A DNA stretch of 64,000 nucleotides from NCBI RefSeq assembly GCF_033472595.1, contig NZ_CP137642.1, positions 682,001-746,000 of the forward strand, read 5' to 3'. The notes beneath the pieces were generated by a model. The model had not been told where the DNA came from and did no database searches. It saw nothing but the letters and a program-made list of their open reading frames with translations. Both the position numbers and the translations under genes were made by a program. The DNA comes from Methanoculleus receptaculi (GTDB lineage: Archaea > Halobacteriota > Methanomicrobia > Methanomicrobiales > Methanoculleaceae). Positions 10,270-19,417 of this stretch are shown piece after piece (the first letter of the stretch is position 1; the number at the start of each line of letters is the position of its first letter).

Positions 10270-10351
10270 AACTGCACCCTCCCCCATCCACCATCGATAC
10301 ACCAAGATTATATTGGTTCGAATGGAAACTGATTCCTAAAGGGAGTGCCCG

Positions 10352-13006
10352 ATGGCTCAGATGGATATCAAGAAATACCAACCATATCTCATCATTGGTC
10401 TCATCGTCATCCTCGCGCTGCTCACGCTCTGGACGCGGGGAATCCCCGCAGATGGACTGGTGACCGACGAGGGTGTAAACCTGCTGGGAAACGATCCCTG
10501 GTACAATCTCCGCCAGGTTGAACAGACCCTGGCAAACTTCCCTGCATACGCCTGGTTTGACGCGATGACGCTCTACCCGACCGGGGACGTGATCTACTGG
10601 GGGCCTCTCTTCATCGAGATCATATCCGTGCTCTGTCTCCTTGCCGGCGCAGCGACGCGGCCTGAGATCATGCTGGTGGCGTCCTGGGTCCCGCCGCTGA
10701 TGGCCGTGGCGATGGTGCCGGTCGTCTACCTGCTTGCGAGAAAGATCGCAGACTGGAAGACCGGTCTCATCGCCGCCGGTCTTATTGCGGTCATCGGCAG
10801 CAACTACGCCTATCGCTCCCTCTTTGGCTTTGTCGATCACCACATCGCAGAGACGCTCTTCTCGACGATCTTTGTTCTCGCCTACGTGACGGCGCTGCTT
10901 GCGGCGCGCGACCGGCCGCTCTCCCCGAAGAACTTCGAGACCCTGAAGATCCCGGTAATAACAGCGGCCCTCGCCGGGGTAGCCTACCTCCTCGGGTTCT
11001 TCAACATGCCGACGATGGTCCTCTTCGCGCTCATCGTGGCGGCCTTCACCCTGGTCCAGTTCATCCTGGACTTCTTCCAGGAGAGATCGAGCGATTACCT
11101 GGTTCTCATAAACGCCGTCGTCTTCGGCGTCGTCATCGTCGGGGCGGCGGTATTCGGCTTCCCGCACTCCGGCCTCAGTCTCTCCCTGTACACCGTCGGG
11201 CACGTTATCGTCTACGCCGCCCTCATCGGAGGCACGCTAGCACTCTACGGCCTCTCGGTCTTCCTGAAAAAGCGGCCTAAATATTACTTCCCTCTCGCGC
11301 TCCTCGCCATTGCAGCCGTCGTCGCCGCTGTGCTCTATGCCGCCCTGCCTGAGATCTACAACCTCCTTATCTCAAGCCTCATCTCCTTCTTCGGCGAGCA
11401 GCCCGTAACCACAACCGTCCAGGAGGCGCGGGCATGGTCGTTTGACGCCGCCTGGGCGACCTTCCACTGGGGGCTGCTGCTTGCTGCCGGCGGAGCAGCC
11501 ACCCTGATCTGGCAGAACCGTGAGCGGGTGAACCCGGCCCACGTCTTCGTCCTGATCTGGTCGGGTATCATCCTGGGGTCGACCGCCGCGCATGTCCGCT
11601 ACGAGTACTACCTTGCCGTAAACATCGCCCTCCTCTCGGCGGTATTTGCAGGCGGGGTCCTGAGCGCAACCTGGAAAGAGGTTGCCCTCCTCCTCCGGAA
11701 AGGAAGTGCAGACAGCGCGCGCCCCGCGGCGGGAAGAGCCGAAAAACGGGAAGAGCCTCCAAAGAAAAAGGGCAAGAAAGGGGCAAGGGCCGCTGATGCT
11801 CCTAAAGCGAAATCCAGGAAGCGTGATCAGCCTGATTACCTCAAAGTCGGCGGGTTTGTTCTGGTTGCCGCTCTCACCCTCCTCTTTGCCGGGACGTCAT
11901 TCCAGGGGAACCTGGATCTCGCAAACAGCGCGAAATACAGTGGTATGGACTCGCAGTGGATGGAGGCCCTGGAGTGGATGGGAGAGAACACACCAGATCC
12001 CGGCGTCGATTACTACGCGATCTACGATCGTGAGACCTTCACCTACCCCGAAGAGTCATACGGTGTCATGTCCTGGTGGGACTACGGCCACTGGATCACG
12101 TTTATCTCGAAGCGGATCCCGAACAACAACCCCTTCCAGCACGGCGTTGCAGGGCCGAACGGCTCGGCGGTCTATCTCGTCTCGACATCAGAGGAAGCCG
12201 CAAACCACATCCTGGACAACATCGGTACACGATACGTGGTGACCGACTACCAGGTCGTCATGGGCAAGTTCCACGCCCCGGCAACCTGGGCTGATCCGAA
12301 CGACACTGGAGGACTGCGGTTCCAGCCGGTATTCTTCGTTCCCATGGGTTCGGGATCGGCGGGTTACCAGGCGATGCAGTTCTACAACCAGGACTACTAC
12401 ATGACGATGGTCTCCCGTCTCCACAACTTCGATGGCTCCATGACCGAACCGACAACGGGATCGGTGCTATACGTCGAGTATGTCGAGCCGGAGATGGCAA
12501 ACGCCTCATACCCGGTCATCACCAGCGCACAGGAGATGAACGCCACCGCGGCGGCCGCAGCAGCAGCAGCCTATAACCTGAATTCACCGGCGGGCTCTCA
12601 CGCCACCGTCCTGAACCTGCACTACGATTACCAGGCTGACTCGATCCTGCATCCGCTTGAGCGGGTGCCGGCGCTCAAACATTACCGGCTTGTCCACGAG
12701 ACCCCCCAGAACATCTACGGCAACGTGGGTGAGGACGGCCCTGACCTCAAGGCGGTCAAGATATTTGAGTATGTTCCCGGAGCCGCGATAAGGGGTGAGG
12801 GGGTCATCGAGGTCCCGATAGCCACAAACACCGGCCGGGAGTTTGTATACCGGCAGGAGAGCGAGAACGGTCTGTTTGTCGTTCCATACGCCACCTCCGG
12901 ATGGTCGGGCGAGGTTAGAGCGACCGGGCCCTACCGGATCGCCGGCACCGGCCAGACCTTCGATGTGACTGAAGAGGATATCCAGCAGGGGCGCACCATC
13001 AACTGA
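10352..13006 (+). CDS. aglB: Oligosaccharyltransferase, STT3/AglB type
   Basis: 884 residues. It transfers a lipid-linked glycan to Asn in N-x-S/T sequons on the outer face of the membrane. The N-terminus has the first external-loop acidic motif (GNDPWYNL) and roughly a dozen membrane spans. The catalytic hallmark SWWDYGHW is near residue 574 in the soluble C-terminal domain. A Lys/Arg/Ala-rich linker (about residues 447-495) and a poly-Ala run near residue 730 are unusual additions. AAAGGGAG precedes the ATG. The nearby glycosyltransferases and epimerase probably build its donor, and the Asn-rich lipoproteins in the 41-43 kb island are plausible substrates. Confidence 0.95.
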   Translation: MAQMDIKKYQPYLIIGLIVILALLTLWTRGIPADGLVTDEGVNLLGNDPWYNLRQVEQTLANFPAYAWFDAMTLYPTGDVIYWGPLFIEIISVLCLLAGAATRPEIMLVASWVPPLMAVAMVPVVYLLARKIADWKTGLIAAGLIAVIGSNYAYRSLFGFVDHHIAETLFSTIFVLAYVTALLAARDRPLSPKNFETLKIPVITAALAGVAYLLGFFNMPTMVLFALIVAAFTLVQFILDFFQERSSDYLVLINAVVFGVVIVGAAVFGFPHSGLSLSLYTVGHVIVYAALIGGTLALYGLSVFLKKRPKYYFPLALLAIAAVVAAVLYAALPEIYNLLISSLISFFGEQPVTTTVQEARAWSFDAAWATFHWGLLLAAGGAATLIWQNRERVNPAHVFVLIWSGIILGSTAAHVRYEYYLAVNIALLSAVFAGGVLSATWKEVALLLRKGSADSARPAAGRAEKREEPPKKKGKKGARAADAPKAKSRKRDQPDYLKVGGFVLVAALTLLFAGTSFQGNLDLANSAKYSGMDSQWMEALEWMGENTPDPGVDYYAIYDRETFTYPEESYGVMSWWDYGHWITFISKRIPNNNPFQHGVAGPNGSAVYLVSTSEEAANHILDNIGTRYVVTDYQVVMGKFHAPATWADPNDTGGLRFQPVFFVPMGSGSAGYQAMQFYNQDYYMTMVSRLHNFDGSMTEPTTGSVLYVEYVEPEMANASYPVITSAQEMNATAAAAAAAAYNLNSPAGSHATVLNLHYDYQADSILHPLERVPALKHYRLVHETPQNIYGNVGEDGPDLKAVKIFEYVPGAAIRGEGVIEVPIATNTGREFVYRQESENGLFVVPYATSGWSGEVRATGPYRIAGTGQTFDVTEEDIQQGRTIN

Positions 13007-13011
13007 CAGGA

Positions 13012-13980
13012 ATGCGCTACTCGATAATATACGGTGACATATTCACCCGGCACGATATGGAGGCCCATCCCGAGTCGGCCGCCCGGTTGCGGACGGCCCT
13101 CGAGTGCATACCCCCGAGCGCACGCTGGCGCCCCCCCATCCCCGCCTGCGAGGCCGATCTCGAGCGCGTCCACGACCCGCATTACATCCGCTGGGTGCGG
13201 GAGATGGCGACGGGCGCCTGCTTTTTAGACGCAAACACCTATGTCACCTGCCACTCTTTTGAGGCAGCGGCCCACGCTGCCGGGTCCACCATTGCAGCGG
13301 CGGAGCGGACGCTTGATGGTGAGCACTGTTTTGCACTTGTCCGCCCGCCGGGGCATCATGCCGAGCCCGACCGCGCAATGGGGTTCTGCATATTCAACAA
13401 CGCCGCGGTTGCGGCGGCAAAAGCGCTCCTGTCCCTCGACCGGGTGGCGATCCTGGACTGGGATCTTCACCACGGCAACGGCACCCAGACGATCTTTTAC
13501 GGGAGCGACAGGGTGCTCTTCTGCTCGGTGCACCAGGAGAACAGTTTCCCCTGGACGGGCTGGGTGGACGAGATCGGCACCGGCGCCGGCCGGGGCTACA
13601 ACCTGAATGCACCGCTTGCGGCAGGCTCGACCCTCGCCGATTACGCCCTGGTATTTGAGGAGGTGTTCATCCCTGCTATCGTTCGGTTCCGCCCGGATCT
13701 TCTGATAGTCTCGGCCGGGCAGGACGCTCTCGCCGACGATGGGCGCGGCGGGATGAAACTTGAACCCGACGACTACGGTGTGCTTGCCGGGATGCTGATA
13801 GACTGGACGGACCTCCCCCTGGCGCTGACGCTGGAAGGAGGCTACGGCCCCTCGGCCGGGAAGGCCGTAGGCACTATATTCCAGGCCCTCGCGGGGAGAC
13901 GGTTTGAGCCGGCAGAAAAGCCGGTGCACCGGAGCACGGAACGGGTTGTGCGGATCTTAAAGAGAGTCCGGTTCTGTTGA
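13012..13980 (+). CDS. Histone-deacetylase superfamily amidohydrolase
   Basis: 322 residues. The arginase/deacetylase core is clear: RPPGHHAEPDRAMGFC holds the His dyad, DWDLHHGNGTQ gives the zinc-ligand Asp and His, and SAGQDALADD gives the last metal-binding Asp. Members deacetylate acetyl-lysine, polyamines or acetoin-pathway proteins; the substrate cannot be told here. It begins 6 bases after aglB with an AGGA site, so the two are probably co-transcribed, although a functional link to N-glycosylation is not established. Confidence 0.9.
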   Translation: MRYSIIYGDIFTRHDMEAHPESAARLRTALECIPPSARWRPPIPACEADLERVHDPHYIRWVREMATGACFLDANTYVTCHSFEAAAHAAGSTIAAAERTLDGEHCFALVRPPGHHAEPDRAMGFCIFNNAAVAAAKALLSLDRVAILDWDLHHGNGTQTIFYGSDRVLFCSVHQENSFPWTGWVDEIGTGAGRGYNLNAPLAAGSTLADYALVFEEVFIPAIVRFRPDLLIVSAGQDALADDGRGGMKLEPDDYGVLAGMLIDWTDLPLALTLEGGYGPSAGKAVGTIFQALAGRRFEPAEKPVHRSTERVVRILKRVRFC

Positions 13981-13999
13981 GCGCCGCCGCGGTCGAGAG

Positions 14000-15199
14000 T
14001 TACATCACTTGAGGGTTAATCCACGCATCCCGGGCGGACCGCCGTCGACGGGGGTCCATGCAGGAGACCTCGAAACCGGGGATGATCGCCCGCACCACGG
14101 GGATCGGCGTCCTGGTGAGGTCGCAGACGCAGACCCTGTCGGTGTGGGGCGCGACCTCATCGAGTACACGCCGGATGTCCAGGTCGAACCGTCCTGTGCT
14201 CATATCAGGGATATCAGCGAGGTCGACGGCATCAGCGTTGCCAAACCAGATCCTGTTGATCCGTTTCAGCCGTTCATAACCCGCCTTCCTGATTACCGCC
14301 TCCCGCCGGATGTCGCCAGGTTCGCCGTGGAGAATACTCCCCCTTCTCTTTGCAACCTCCGTGAGCGCCTGGAACGCTGCAGCCTCGGGTGAGAGGTGGG
14401 AGGCAGACCCCGTGAGGATCATCGCAGGATCCCGTGTAACGGTGTCGTCTGCGGTGGCCGCGACTGTGGGGATCTCCGTTCTCCCATCGAGCAGCCAGAG
14501 GTGAATCTCGATCCCGTTCTGCTCGAACCGCTCCAGCAGGCCGCGGGCGGCGCAATCCTTCTCGATGGTGAGGCGGCGGCCGGGGTTTCGCCCTGCATCA
14601 GCGATGCTGAGCGCGTCCCGCTCGATAACCTCGAGGAATGCGTGGAAAATGGCCTCTTCCATGACGTTTCCCGCCGCAAGCCCGTTTGTCTCGCTCCGAA
14701 ACAGCGGTGTCGTCAACCCGAGCGAGTCGTAGGGGTGGAAGACAGCGTTGCTCGGGACGTAGAGATCCTCGTCGTTCAGGATGTCCCTGGCCTGCGTCCA
14801 GTGGACCATCTCCCCCTGCTCGAGTTCCCGCGGAAGAATGAGGTCTTCGGGGTGCAGCGCCCGCGCAGGGCCGATCTCCTCGTAGGAGGCGTAATCCATG
14901 TGGTCACCATGGTATTCGGCGCAGCAGCGCTCGATCGCTGCCATCATCGCCGACACCCGTGCCTGGACCGCCTCTTTACCTGCTCCTGTGTAAACCCGAA
15001 CCGCTCCTCGCGCCGCTCCAGGTCGGACTGCAGCAAATACAGGGATCCCGGTCCGGTCGAGCGGGGTTATATCTGTGATCTCTGTAACCCCGATCCCTCT
15101 CATAAGGGGTTTCACAACGGCATCCGTCTCCTCCGGGGGGCGTGACCTGTGGCCGCCATCAAAGTAGACCTTCTCTACATGGCGAATCGTGATCGGCAT
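14000..15199 (-). CDS. ycaO: YcaO-domain protein, methanogenesis-marker-1 type
   Basis: 399 residues. YcaO enzymes use ATP to activate peptide backbones. In methanogens the marker-1 protein is needed, with TfuA, for the thioglycine of methyl-coenzyme M reductase. Signs include an N-terminal DRTGIPVFAAVRPG, an ATP-binding region (AMMAAIERCCAEYH, MEEAIFHAFLEVIERDA) and a C-terminal CDLTRTPIPVVRAIIPG. Length matches the methanogen family. No tfuA is adjacent. It ends just beyond the deacetylase gene and is read toward it. Confidence 0.85.
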   Translation of the reverse strand: MPITIRHVEKVYFDGGHRSRPPEETDAVVKPLMRGIGVTEITDITPLDRTGIPVFAAVRPGAARGAVRVYTGAGKEAVQARVSAMMAAIERCCAEYHGDHMDYASYEEIGPARALHPEDLILPRELEQGEMVHWTQARDILNDEDLYVPSNAVFHPYDSLGLTTPLFRSETNGLAAGNVMEEAIFHAFLEVIERDALSIADAGRNPGRRLTIEKDCAARGLLERFEQNGIEIHLWLLDGRTEIPTVAATADDTVTRDPAMILTGSASHLSPEAAAFQALTEVAKRRGSILHGEPGDIRREAVIRKAGYERLKRINRIWFGNADAVDLADIPDMSTGRFDLDIRRVLDEVAPHTDRVCVCDLTRTPIPVVRAIIPGFEVSCMDPRRRRSARDAWINPQVM

Positions 15200-15255
15200 T
15201 CATCATCCCTTCGTGGTAATACCTTAATAGTGTGGCAGATCTATTCTAGCATGTT

Positions 15256-15546
15256 ATGAGCATGGATGATATTGCAGTTGGTGCAGTCGTCCGGTACCCC
15301 CGTACCGGCACGACCGGAAAGGTCGTAAAGATCGAGGAGATCGATGGCCGGGAGTATGCTGAAATAGATACCACCGGCCTTTACTACCTGCTGGATGAAC
15401 TTATCAGGACAGAACTGACGGAGGAAGAGGCCAGGAAGAAGGAGCGCTCCCTCGAGGACTACGTGAGGGAACACAGGGAGATCCAGCAGCAGCTGGAGAA
15501 GGTATGGGAGGTTGGAACCGACCAGAGCTGCGAGGGCGGCGGCTAA
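15256..15546 (+). CDS. Small conserved methanogen protein (DUF2098-like)
   Basis: 96 residues. The N-terminal two thirds look like a small beta-barrel (VGAVVRYPRTGTTGKVVKIEEIDGREYAEIDTT). A charged helix follows (LTEEEARKKERSLEDYVREH). The pattern recalls the DUF2098 family of methanogens, which has no known function. It is transcribed away from ycaO. Its TAA overlaps the TAG of nikR on the other strand, so the two convergent genes share four bases with no room for separate terminators. Confidence 0.65.
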   Translation: MSMDDIAVGAVVRYPRTGTTGKVVKIEEIDGREYAEIDTTGLYYLLDELIRTELTEEEARKKERSLEDYVREHREIQQQLEKVWEVGTDQSCEGGG

Positions 15547-15965
15547 CCCTCGATCGGTATGGTGGTGAGTTTCACCGCCTCAACACCCTTCTGTGCCATA
15601 AGTTTCTCGGTAATATCTTTCAGTATGGTTCCATCCCCCCGGACCAGGATAACCTCAAGACATTTGCTGTGCGTTACATGCGAGTGGAGTGAGGCCTGAA
15701 TGTTGCCGGTATACTGGTGCTGTATGTCGATGAGCGTCTGGAGCAGTCCGCGCTGGTCATGGTCGTAGACCATGGTTATGACGCCCTGGCGCTCGCCTTT
15801 TACGTCTGATATCCACTGGAAGTGAGTGATGTAATTTCGTATCGAGTCCCGTATCCCCTCAGACCGGGAAGAGTAGCCCCGGAGTGCCAGGATCTCATCA
15901 AACTTATCGAGGAGGTTCTTTGGAAGCGAGATCCCTATGCGTGATAGTTCGGTATCACCTGACAT
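15543..15965 (-). CDS. nikR: Nickel-responsive regulator NikR
   Basis: About 140 residues from the ATG at 15965 (MSGDTELSRIGISLP). The ribbon-helix-helix DNA-binding domain occupies about residues 5-50 (SRIGISLPKNLLDKFDEI). The ACT-like nickel domain follows, with ligands in SLHSHVTHSKCLE matching the His, His, Cys pattern. It represses nickel uptake genes when nickel is high, which matters because MCR and hydrogenases need nickel. The upstream ATGs at 15995 and 15986 lie too near the TATA box to be translated, so the third ATG is preferred. No nickel transporter is adjacent. Confidence 0.9.
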   Translation of the reverse strand: MSGDTELSRIGISLPKNLLDKFDEILALRGYSSRSEGIRDSIRNYITHFQWISDVKGERQGVITMVYDHDQRGLLQTLIDIQHQYTGNIQASLHSHVTHSKCLEVILVRGDGTILKDITEKLMAQKGVEAVKLTTIPIEG

Positions 15966-15995
15966 GGTGTGATCAGTTCTCATATCGAACTTCAT

Positions 15996-16008
15996 AGGTA
16001 TAAATTTT
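15996..16008 (-). promoter_or_regulatory. TATA box of nikR
   Basis: On the minus strand AAAATTTATACC lies about 25-30 bases before a predicted transcript start near 15975, leaving a leader of about 10 bases before the chosen ATG at 15965. Confidence 0.5.
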
Positions 16009-16126
16009 CGCTAACATTCATGGTGATATTCACACTTCGTATGCTGAAACCGGTATGGCAAACGGGGTGCGGGCCGATGCATGGTGTAAAGACGCGGCAA
16101 GGGATTACGAGAGCAATCGCTACCGA

Positions 16127-16137
16127 TTATGTATAAG
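16127..16137 (+). promoter_or_regulatory. TATA box of the aIF2-gamma operon
   Basis: TTATGTATAAG sits about 20-25 bases before the ATG at 16153, so the transcript would start at or very near the initiation codon (leaderless). Confidence 0.5.
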
Positions 16138-16152
16138 TAGTGTCATTCTATA

Positions 16153-17412
16153 ATGAGTAAGGAGGTTCGAAAACTTTTGCGAGATGTATTCATTCCCGGT
16201 GTCAATATTGGGCTTGTAGGTCATGTCGATCACGGCAAGACCACTCTGGTCAGCGCCCTGACCGGCACCTGGACAGACCGGCACAGCGAGGAGATCAAGC
16301 GCGGCATCTCCATACGCCTCGGGTATGCGGACGCAACATTTTACCGGTGTGAGAAATGTAAAGGCAACGACGCTTACACCACCTCCGCGGAATGCCCAAA
16401 CTGCGGGGGGAAAGCCGTCCCGTTACGGACGGTATCTTTTGTCGATGCACCCGGTCACGAGACACTTATGGCGACTATGCTCTCGGGTTCGGCGTTGATG
16501 GACGGCGCGATGCTTGTGATAGCTGCAAACGAGTCCTGCCCCCAGCCCCAGACAAAGGAGCACCTGATGGCGCTTGAGTTGATCGGGATAAACAGGATCG
16601 TCATCGTCCAGAACAAGATCGATGTTGTGACCCAGGCGGAGGCGCTGGAGCATTATAAGCAGATCAAGCGGTTCATCAAGGGCACTATCGCCGAGAACGC
16701 TCCTATCATCCCGGTATCTGCACAGAAAGGTGTCAATATCGGTGCCCTGATCCAGGCGCTGGATGAGGTCATCCCGGAGCCTGAACGCAACCCAGATCTC
16801 GACCCGCTGCTCCTCATTGCACGCTCGTTTGACATCAACAGACCGGGCTGCAACTGGCGGGACGTGAAAGGCGGTGTCATCGGCGGGTCGCTCATCCGGG
16901 GGGTGCTGCGTGAGGGTGATGAGATCGAGATCCGGCCCGGTCGGCAGTTGCAGGTCGAGAATCGGACTAAGTGGGAGCCTATCACAACAAAGATCACCTC
17001 GATCAACGCCGGCATGATCAGCGTGACCGAGGCTACTCCGGGGGGTCTTCTCGGCATCGCGACCAAACTTGATCCCGCACTGACGAAGAGCGACGCTCTC
17101 GCCGGGCAGGTTGCGGGGCTCGTCGGGAGACTGCCGCCCGTCCGGGAGCGGCTGAAGTTTGATGTAACGCTGATGGATCGGGTTGTCGGTGCGGACAGCG
17201 AGCAGATAATCGAGCCCCTCAAGCATAAAGAGCCGCTGATGCTCGCGGTTGGCACCGCGGTCACCGTCGGCGTGATCACGAACACCAGAAAGAATCAGGT
17301 CGAGGTTCAGCTGAAGCGGGCGGTCTGTGCGGAGGCTGGTGCGAGGATTGCCATAAGCAGGCAGGTCGGCGGGCGATGGCGGTTGATCGGCATGGGTGTT
17401 CTGGTCGAGTGA
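16153..17412 (+). CDS. eif2g: Translation initiation factor 2, gamma subunit
   Basis: 419 residues. The GTPase motifs are [15 protein letters not shown] and NKID. A zinc knuckle (CEKCKG..CPNCGG, about residues 63-82) is typical of aIF2/eIF2-gamma and sets it apart from EF-Tu and SelB. It carries initiator tRNA to the small ribosomal subunit with the alpha and beta subunits. It opens a long operon of information-processing genes whose order is conserved in euryarchaea; the next gene starts inside its stop codon (GTGA). Confidence 0.96.
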   Translation: MSKEVRKLLRDVFIPGVNIGLVGHVDHGKTTLVSALTGTWTDRHSEEIKRGISIRLGYADATFYRCEKCKGNDAYTTSAECPNCGGKAVPLRTVSFVDAPGHETLMATMLSGSALMDGAMLVIAANESCPQPQTKEHLMALELIGINRIVIVQNKIDVVTQAEALEHYKQIKRFIKGTIAENAPIIPVSAQKGVNIGALIQALDEVIPEPERNPDLDPLLLIARSFDINRPGCNWRDVKGGVIGGSLIRGVLREGDEIEIRPGRQLQVENRTKWEPITTKITSINAGMISVTEATPGGLLGIATKLDPALTKSDALAGQVAGLVGRLPPVRERLKFDVTLMDRVVGADSEQIIEPLKHKEPLMLAVGTAVTVGVITNTRKNQVEVQLKRAVCAEAGARIAISRQVGGRWRLIGMGVLVE

Positions 17413-17789
17413 AGGTGCTTCTCGACACAAACGCTCTCCTTATGCCGGCTCAGTTCGGTATCGATCTCTATGACGGGCTGATGGCGCTCCTGGGGGATTT
17501 CGAACCGGTAACGCTCGAAGAGGTGGTCGGTGAACTCTCCGGGCTTGCCAGGGGGCACGGCCGCGATGCGGCTGCCGCACGGGTGGGTCTTGAGATGGTC
17601 CGGCGCGCGAAGATCGTGCCGAGCGGGAGCAGCGCGGAGTCTGTGGATGGCCGGGTGATCGAGTATGCCCGGCGGGAGGGATGCATCGTGGTTACAAACG
17701 ATCGCAACCTCCGTAACGATCTTCTTCGTGAGGGGATCGGTGTTGTCTCGATGCGGAAGGAAAGAACGCTGGAACTGATGAGGGGATAG
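17409..17789 (+). CDS. PIN-domain protein (archaeal VapC9/FCF1-like)
   Basis: About 126 residues from the GTG at 17409, which overlaps the aIF2-gamma stop. PIN acidic residues are visible: Asp in VLLDTNALL, Glu in TLEEVVGEL and Asp in [12 protein letters not shown]. No antitoxin precedes it, and the fixed place between aIF2-gamma and rpo7 across euryarchaea suggests an rRNA-processing or RNA-quality role rather than a toxin. The stop is TAG. Confidence 0.8.
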   Translation: MKVLLDTNALLMPAQFGIDLYDGLMALLGDFEPVTLEEVVGELSGLARGHGRDAAAARVGLEMVRRAKIVPSGSSAESVDGRVIEYARREGCIVVTNDRNLRNDLLREGIGVVSMRKERTLELMRG

Positions 17790-17798
17790 GTGAAAATC

Positions 17799-18368
17799 AT
17801 GTATTATAAAGTGACGCTGGAGGACAAGGTGCGGGTTCCGCCGAACCGCCTCGGGGAAGACCTGGAGAGGGTTATCCTCAACGTACTGCAGGAACAGCTG
17901 GAAGGCAGCATCTCAAAGGAGATCGGGATATTCATTGCGGTGACGGGTATTCTCGATGTCGGTGAGGGAGAGTTGATCCCCGGGGACGGCGCGGTCTATT
18001 ACGATGTAAGGTTTGAGGCGATTGTTCTCCGCCTGGCGCTCCAGGAGGTGATCGAGGGCGAGGTTGTGGAGACGACAAGTTTCGGCGCCTTCGTCAGCCT
18101 GGGCCCGATCGACGCGATGCTGCACGTGAGCCAGATATCCGATGAGTACATCAATTACGATGAGAGGAACGGCAGGCTGGTCTGCCAGGATTCAAAGCGT
18201 TCGATTGCCGCTGGCGACGGCGTCCGGGGCAGGATCGTTGCCCTCTCGTTAAACGAACGTGAGCCAAGAGAGAGCAAGATCGGTCTCACCATGCGTCAGC
18301 CGGGCCTGGGCGCACTTGCATGGCTGGATGAGGAGTTCGAGGAGGAGAAGAAGAGGAGGTCGGCGTAA
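17799..18368 (+). CDS. rpo7: DNA-directed RNA polymerase subunit Rpo7 (E')
   Basis: 189 residues from the ATG at 17799 (MYYKVTLEDKVRVPP), the conserved family start, with GGTG about 7 bases upstream. The N-terminal RNP-like part is followed by an S1 RNA-binding domain (about residues 80-160: GEVVETTSFGAFVSLGPIDAMLHVSQI). It forms the RNA polymerase stalk with Rpo4 and binds emerging RNA. The next gene follows after one base. Confidence 0.95.
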   Translation: MYYKVTLEDKVRVPPNRLGEDLERVILNVLQEQLEGSISKEIGIFIAVTGILDVGEGELIPGDGAVYYDVRFEAIVLRLALQEVIEGEVVETTSFGAFVSLGPIDAMLHVSQISDEYINYDERNGRLVCQDSKRSIAAGDGVRGRIVALSLNEREPRESKIGLTMRQPGLGALAWLDEEFEEEKKRRSA

Positions 18369-18369
18369 G

Positions 18370-18573
18370 ATGGCCGTGGGTGGTAAGAAGGTGGTCAGGG
18401 TCTGCCGCGAGTGCCACCGCGTCGTTGAGGGGGAGGCCTGTGTGGTCTGCGGGACCTCCAACCTGAGCGAGGACTGGGCCGGATACGTTGTGATAATCGA
18501 TCCGGAGCATTCGGATATTGCAAAGAAGATGAACATCACCCTGCCTGGCCGTTATGCTCTGAAGGTTCGCTGA
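18370..18573 (+). CDS. spt4: Transcription elongation factor Spt4 (RNA polymerase E'')
   Basis: 67 residues from the ATG at 18370. The zinc ribbon (CRECHRVVEGEACVVCG) is the Spt4 hallmark, followed by DWAGYVVIIDPEHSDIAKKM. It pairs with Spt5 to make RNA polymerase processive. The in-frame upstream extension is Arg-rich and lies inside rpo7, so the internal ATG is correct. The stop shares a base with the next start. Confidence 0.95.
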   Translation: MAVGGKKVVRVCRECHRVVEGEACVVCGTSNLSEDWAGYVVIIDPEHSDIAKKMNITLPGRYALKVR

Positions 18574-19058
18574 TGCTCAGGCTTCCGGAAGCCCACCGGG
18601 AACTGTTCAAAAAACCGTTTGGCGTCCTTTATGGAAGTATCGCCGAACTCCTTCCCCTGATCGAGGGGCGGATGGTCTGCGCCGTCGGTGATGTGGTGAC
18701 CCATAACCTCCTTGCCGCGGGGGTTGTCCCCGATATCGCCATCATCGACGGCTACACGATGCGCAGCCCCTGCAACCGTTTGCCCCTGCTCAGAGGGAGA
18801 AGGGTGACGGTGAAGAACCCTCCCGGAACTATCACCGACGAGCTGGTAGCGGCTATCGATGAAGCGGTGCGGAACCGGCCTGTGGTCATCTTTGTCGAGG
18901 GTGAGGAGGATCTCGCGGTCATTCCGCTGGTTTTTGCCGCGCCGCCCGGGGTTGCCGTGCTATACGGTCAGCCGGGGGAGGGGGTTGTCCTCCGGATTGT
19001 GGATGAGGCGGCTAAACAGGAAGCGGCAGCCATGCTGGAGCGTTTCATACGGGAGTGA
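18573..19058 (+). CDS. GTP-dependent dephospho-CoA kinase (DUF359)
   Basis: 161 residues. The archaeal last step of CoA synthesis uses GTP. The sequence shows VGDVVTHNLLAAGVVPDIAIIDGYTMR and VEGEEDLAVIPLVFAAPPG, the conserved DUF359 blocks. The start overlaps the spt4 stop by one base (TGATG). Operon position between spt4 and S24e is standard in euryarchaea. Confidence 0.92.
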   Translation: MLRLPEAHRELFKKPFGVLYGSIAELLPLIEGRMVCAVGDVVTHNLLAAGVVPDIAIIDGYTMRSPCNRLPLLRGRRVTVKNPPGTITDELVAAIDEAVRNRPVVIFVEGEEDLAVIPLVFAAPPGVAVLYGQPGEGVVLRIVDEAAKQEAAAMLERFIRE

Positions 19059-19080
19059 TGGCTTGCGGCTCCATCCCAGA

Positions 19081-19090
19081 GTATAAATAA
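19081..19090 (+). promoter_or_regulatory. TATA box before S24e
   Basis: GTATAAATAA ends about 29 bases before the ATG of rps24e, giving a second promoter inside the operon and a leader of only a few bases. Confidence 0.55.
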
Positions 19091-19118
19091 ACCCGCCAAC
19101 AATATTTTAGGGATATCG

Positions 19119-19412
19119 ATGGAGTTCAAAATCACGCGTGATGTGAGGAACGAGGTCTTAAAGAGGAGAGAACTTGAGTTTGTTCTCACTTTCAACGGAC
19201 CGACGCCCTCGCGGAAGAGCATTCAGGAGAAACTTGCCGCCCTGCAGAACAGGGATGAGAATCTCATCGTGCTCGACCTGGAGAGAACCCGGTTCGGGAA
19301 GATGGAACTTCTCGGCCGTGCCCGGATCTATGACGACGAGGAGACGAAGGTCTCAACCGAGCGGGAGTACCTGCTCAAGCGTGGCAAACCGAAGGCTGAG
19401 AGCGGGGCTTGA
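19119..19412 (+). CDS. rps24e: Ribosomal protein eS24
   Basis: 97 residues ([21 protein letters not shown]), with the conserved THE-LIKE core [15 protein letters not shown] and an [22 protein letters not shown] segment. It is a component of the small subunit, shared with eukaryotes. It has its own TATA element just upstream and is followed after 5 bases by eS31. Confidence 0.95.
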   Translation: MEFKITRDVRNEVLKRRELEFVLTFNGPTPSRKSIQEKLAALQNRDENLIVLDLERTRFGKMELLGRARIYDDEETKVSTEREYLLKRGKPKAESGA

Positions 19413-19417
19413 AGAGC

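Noticed and set aside
9331-10305. Long minus-strand frame of 324 residues
   Set aside because: It mirrors the glycosyltransferase on the plus strand, lacks domain motifs and has no promoter or ribosome site; long antisense frames are expected in GC-rich DNA.
17409-17789. VapBC-type toxin
   Set aside because: There is no antitoxin gene next to the PIN protein, and its place in the aIF2-gamma operon is a conserved housekeeping position.
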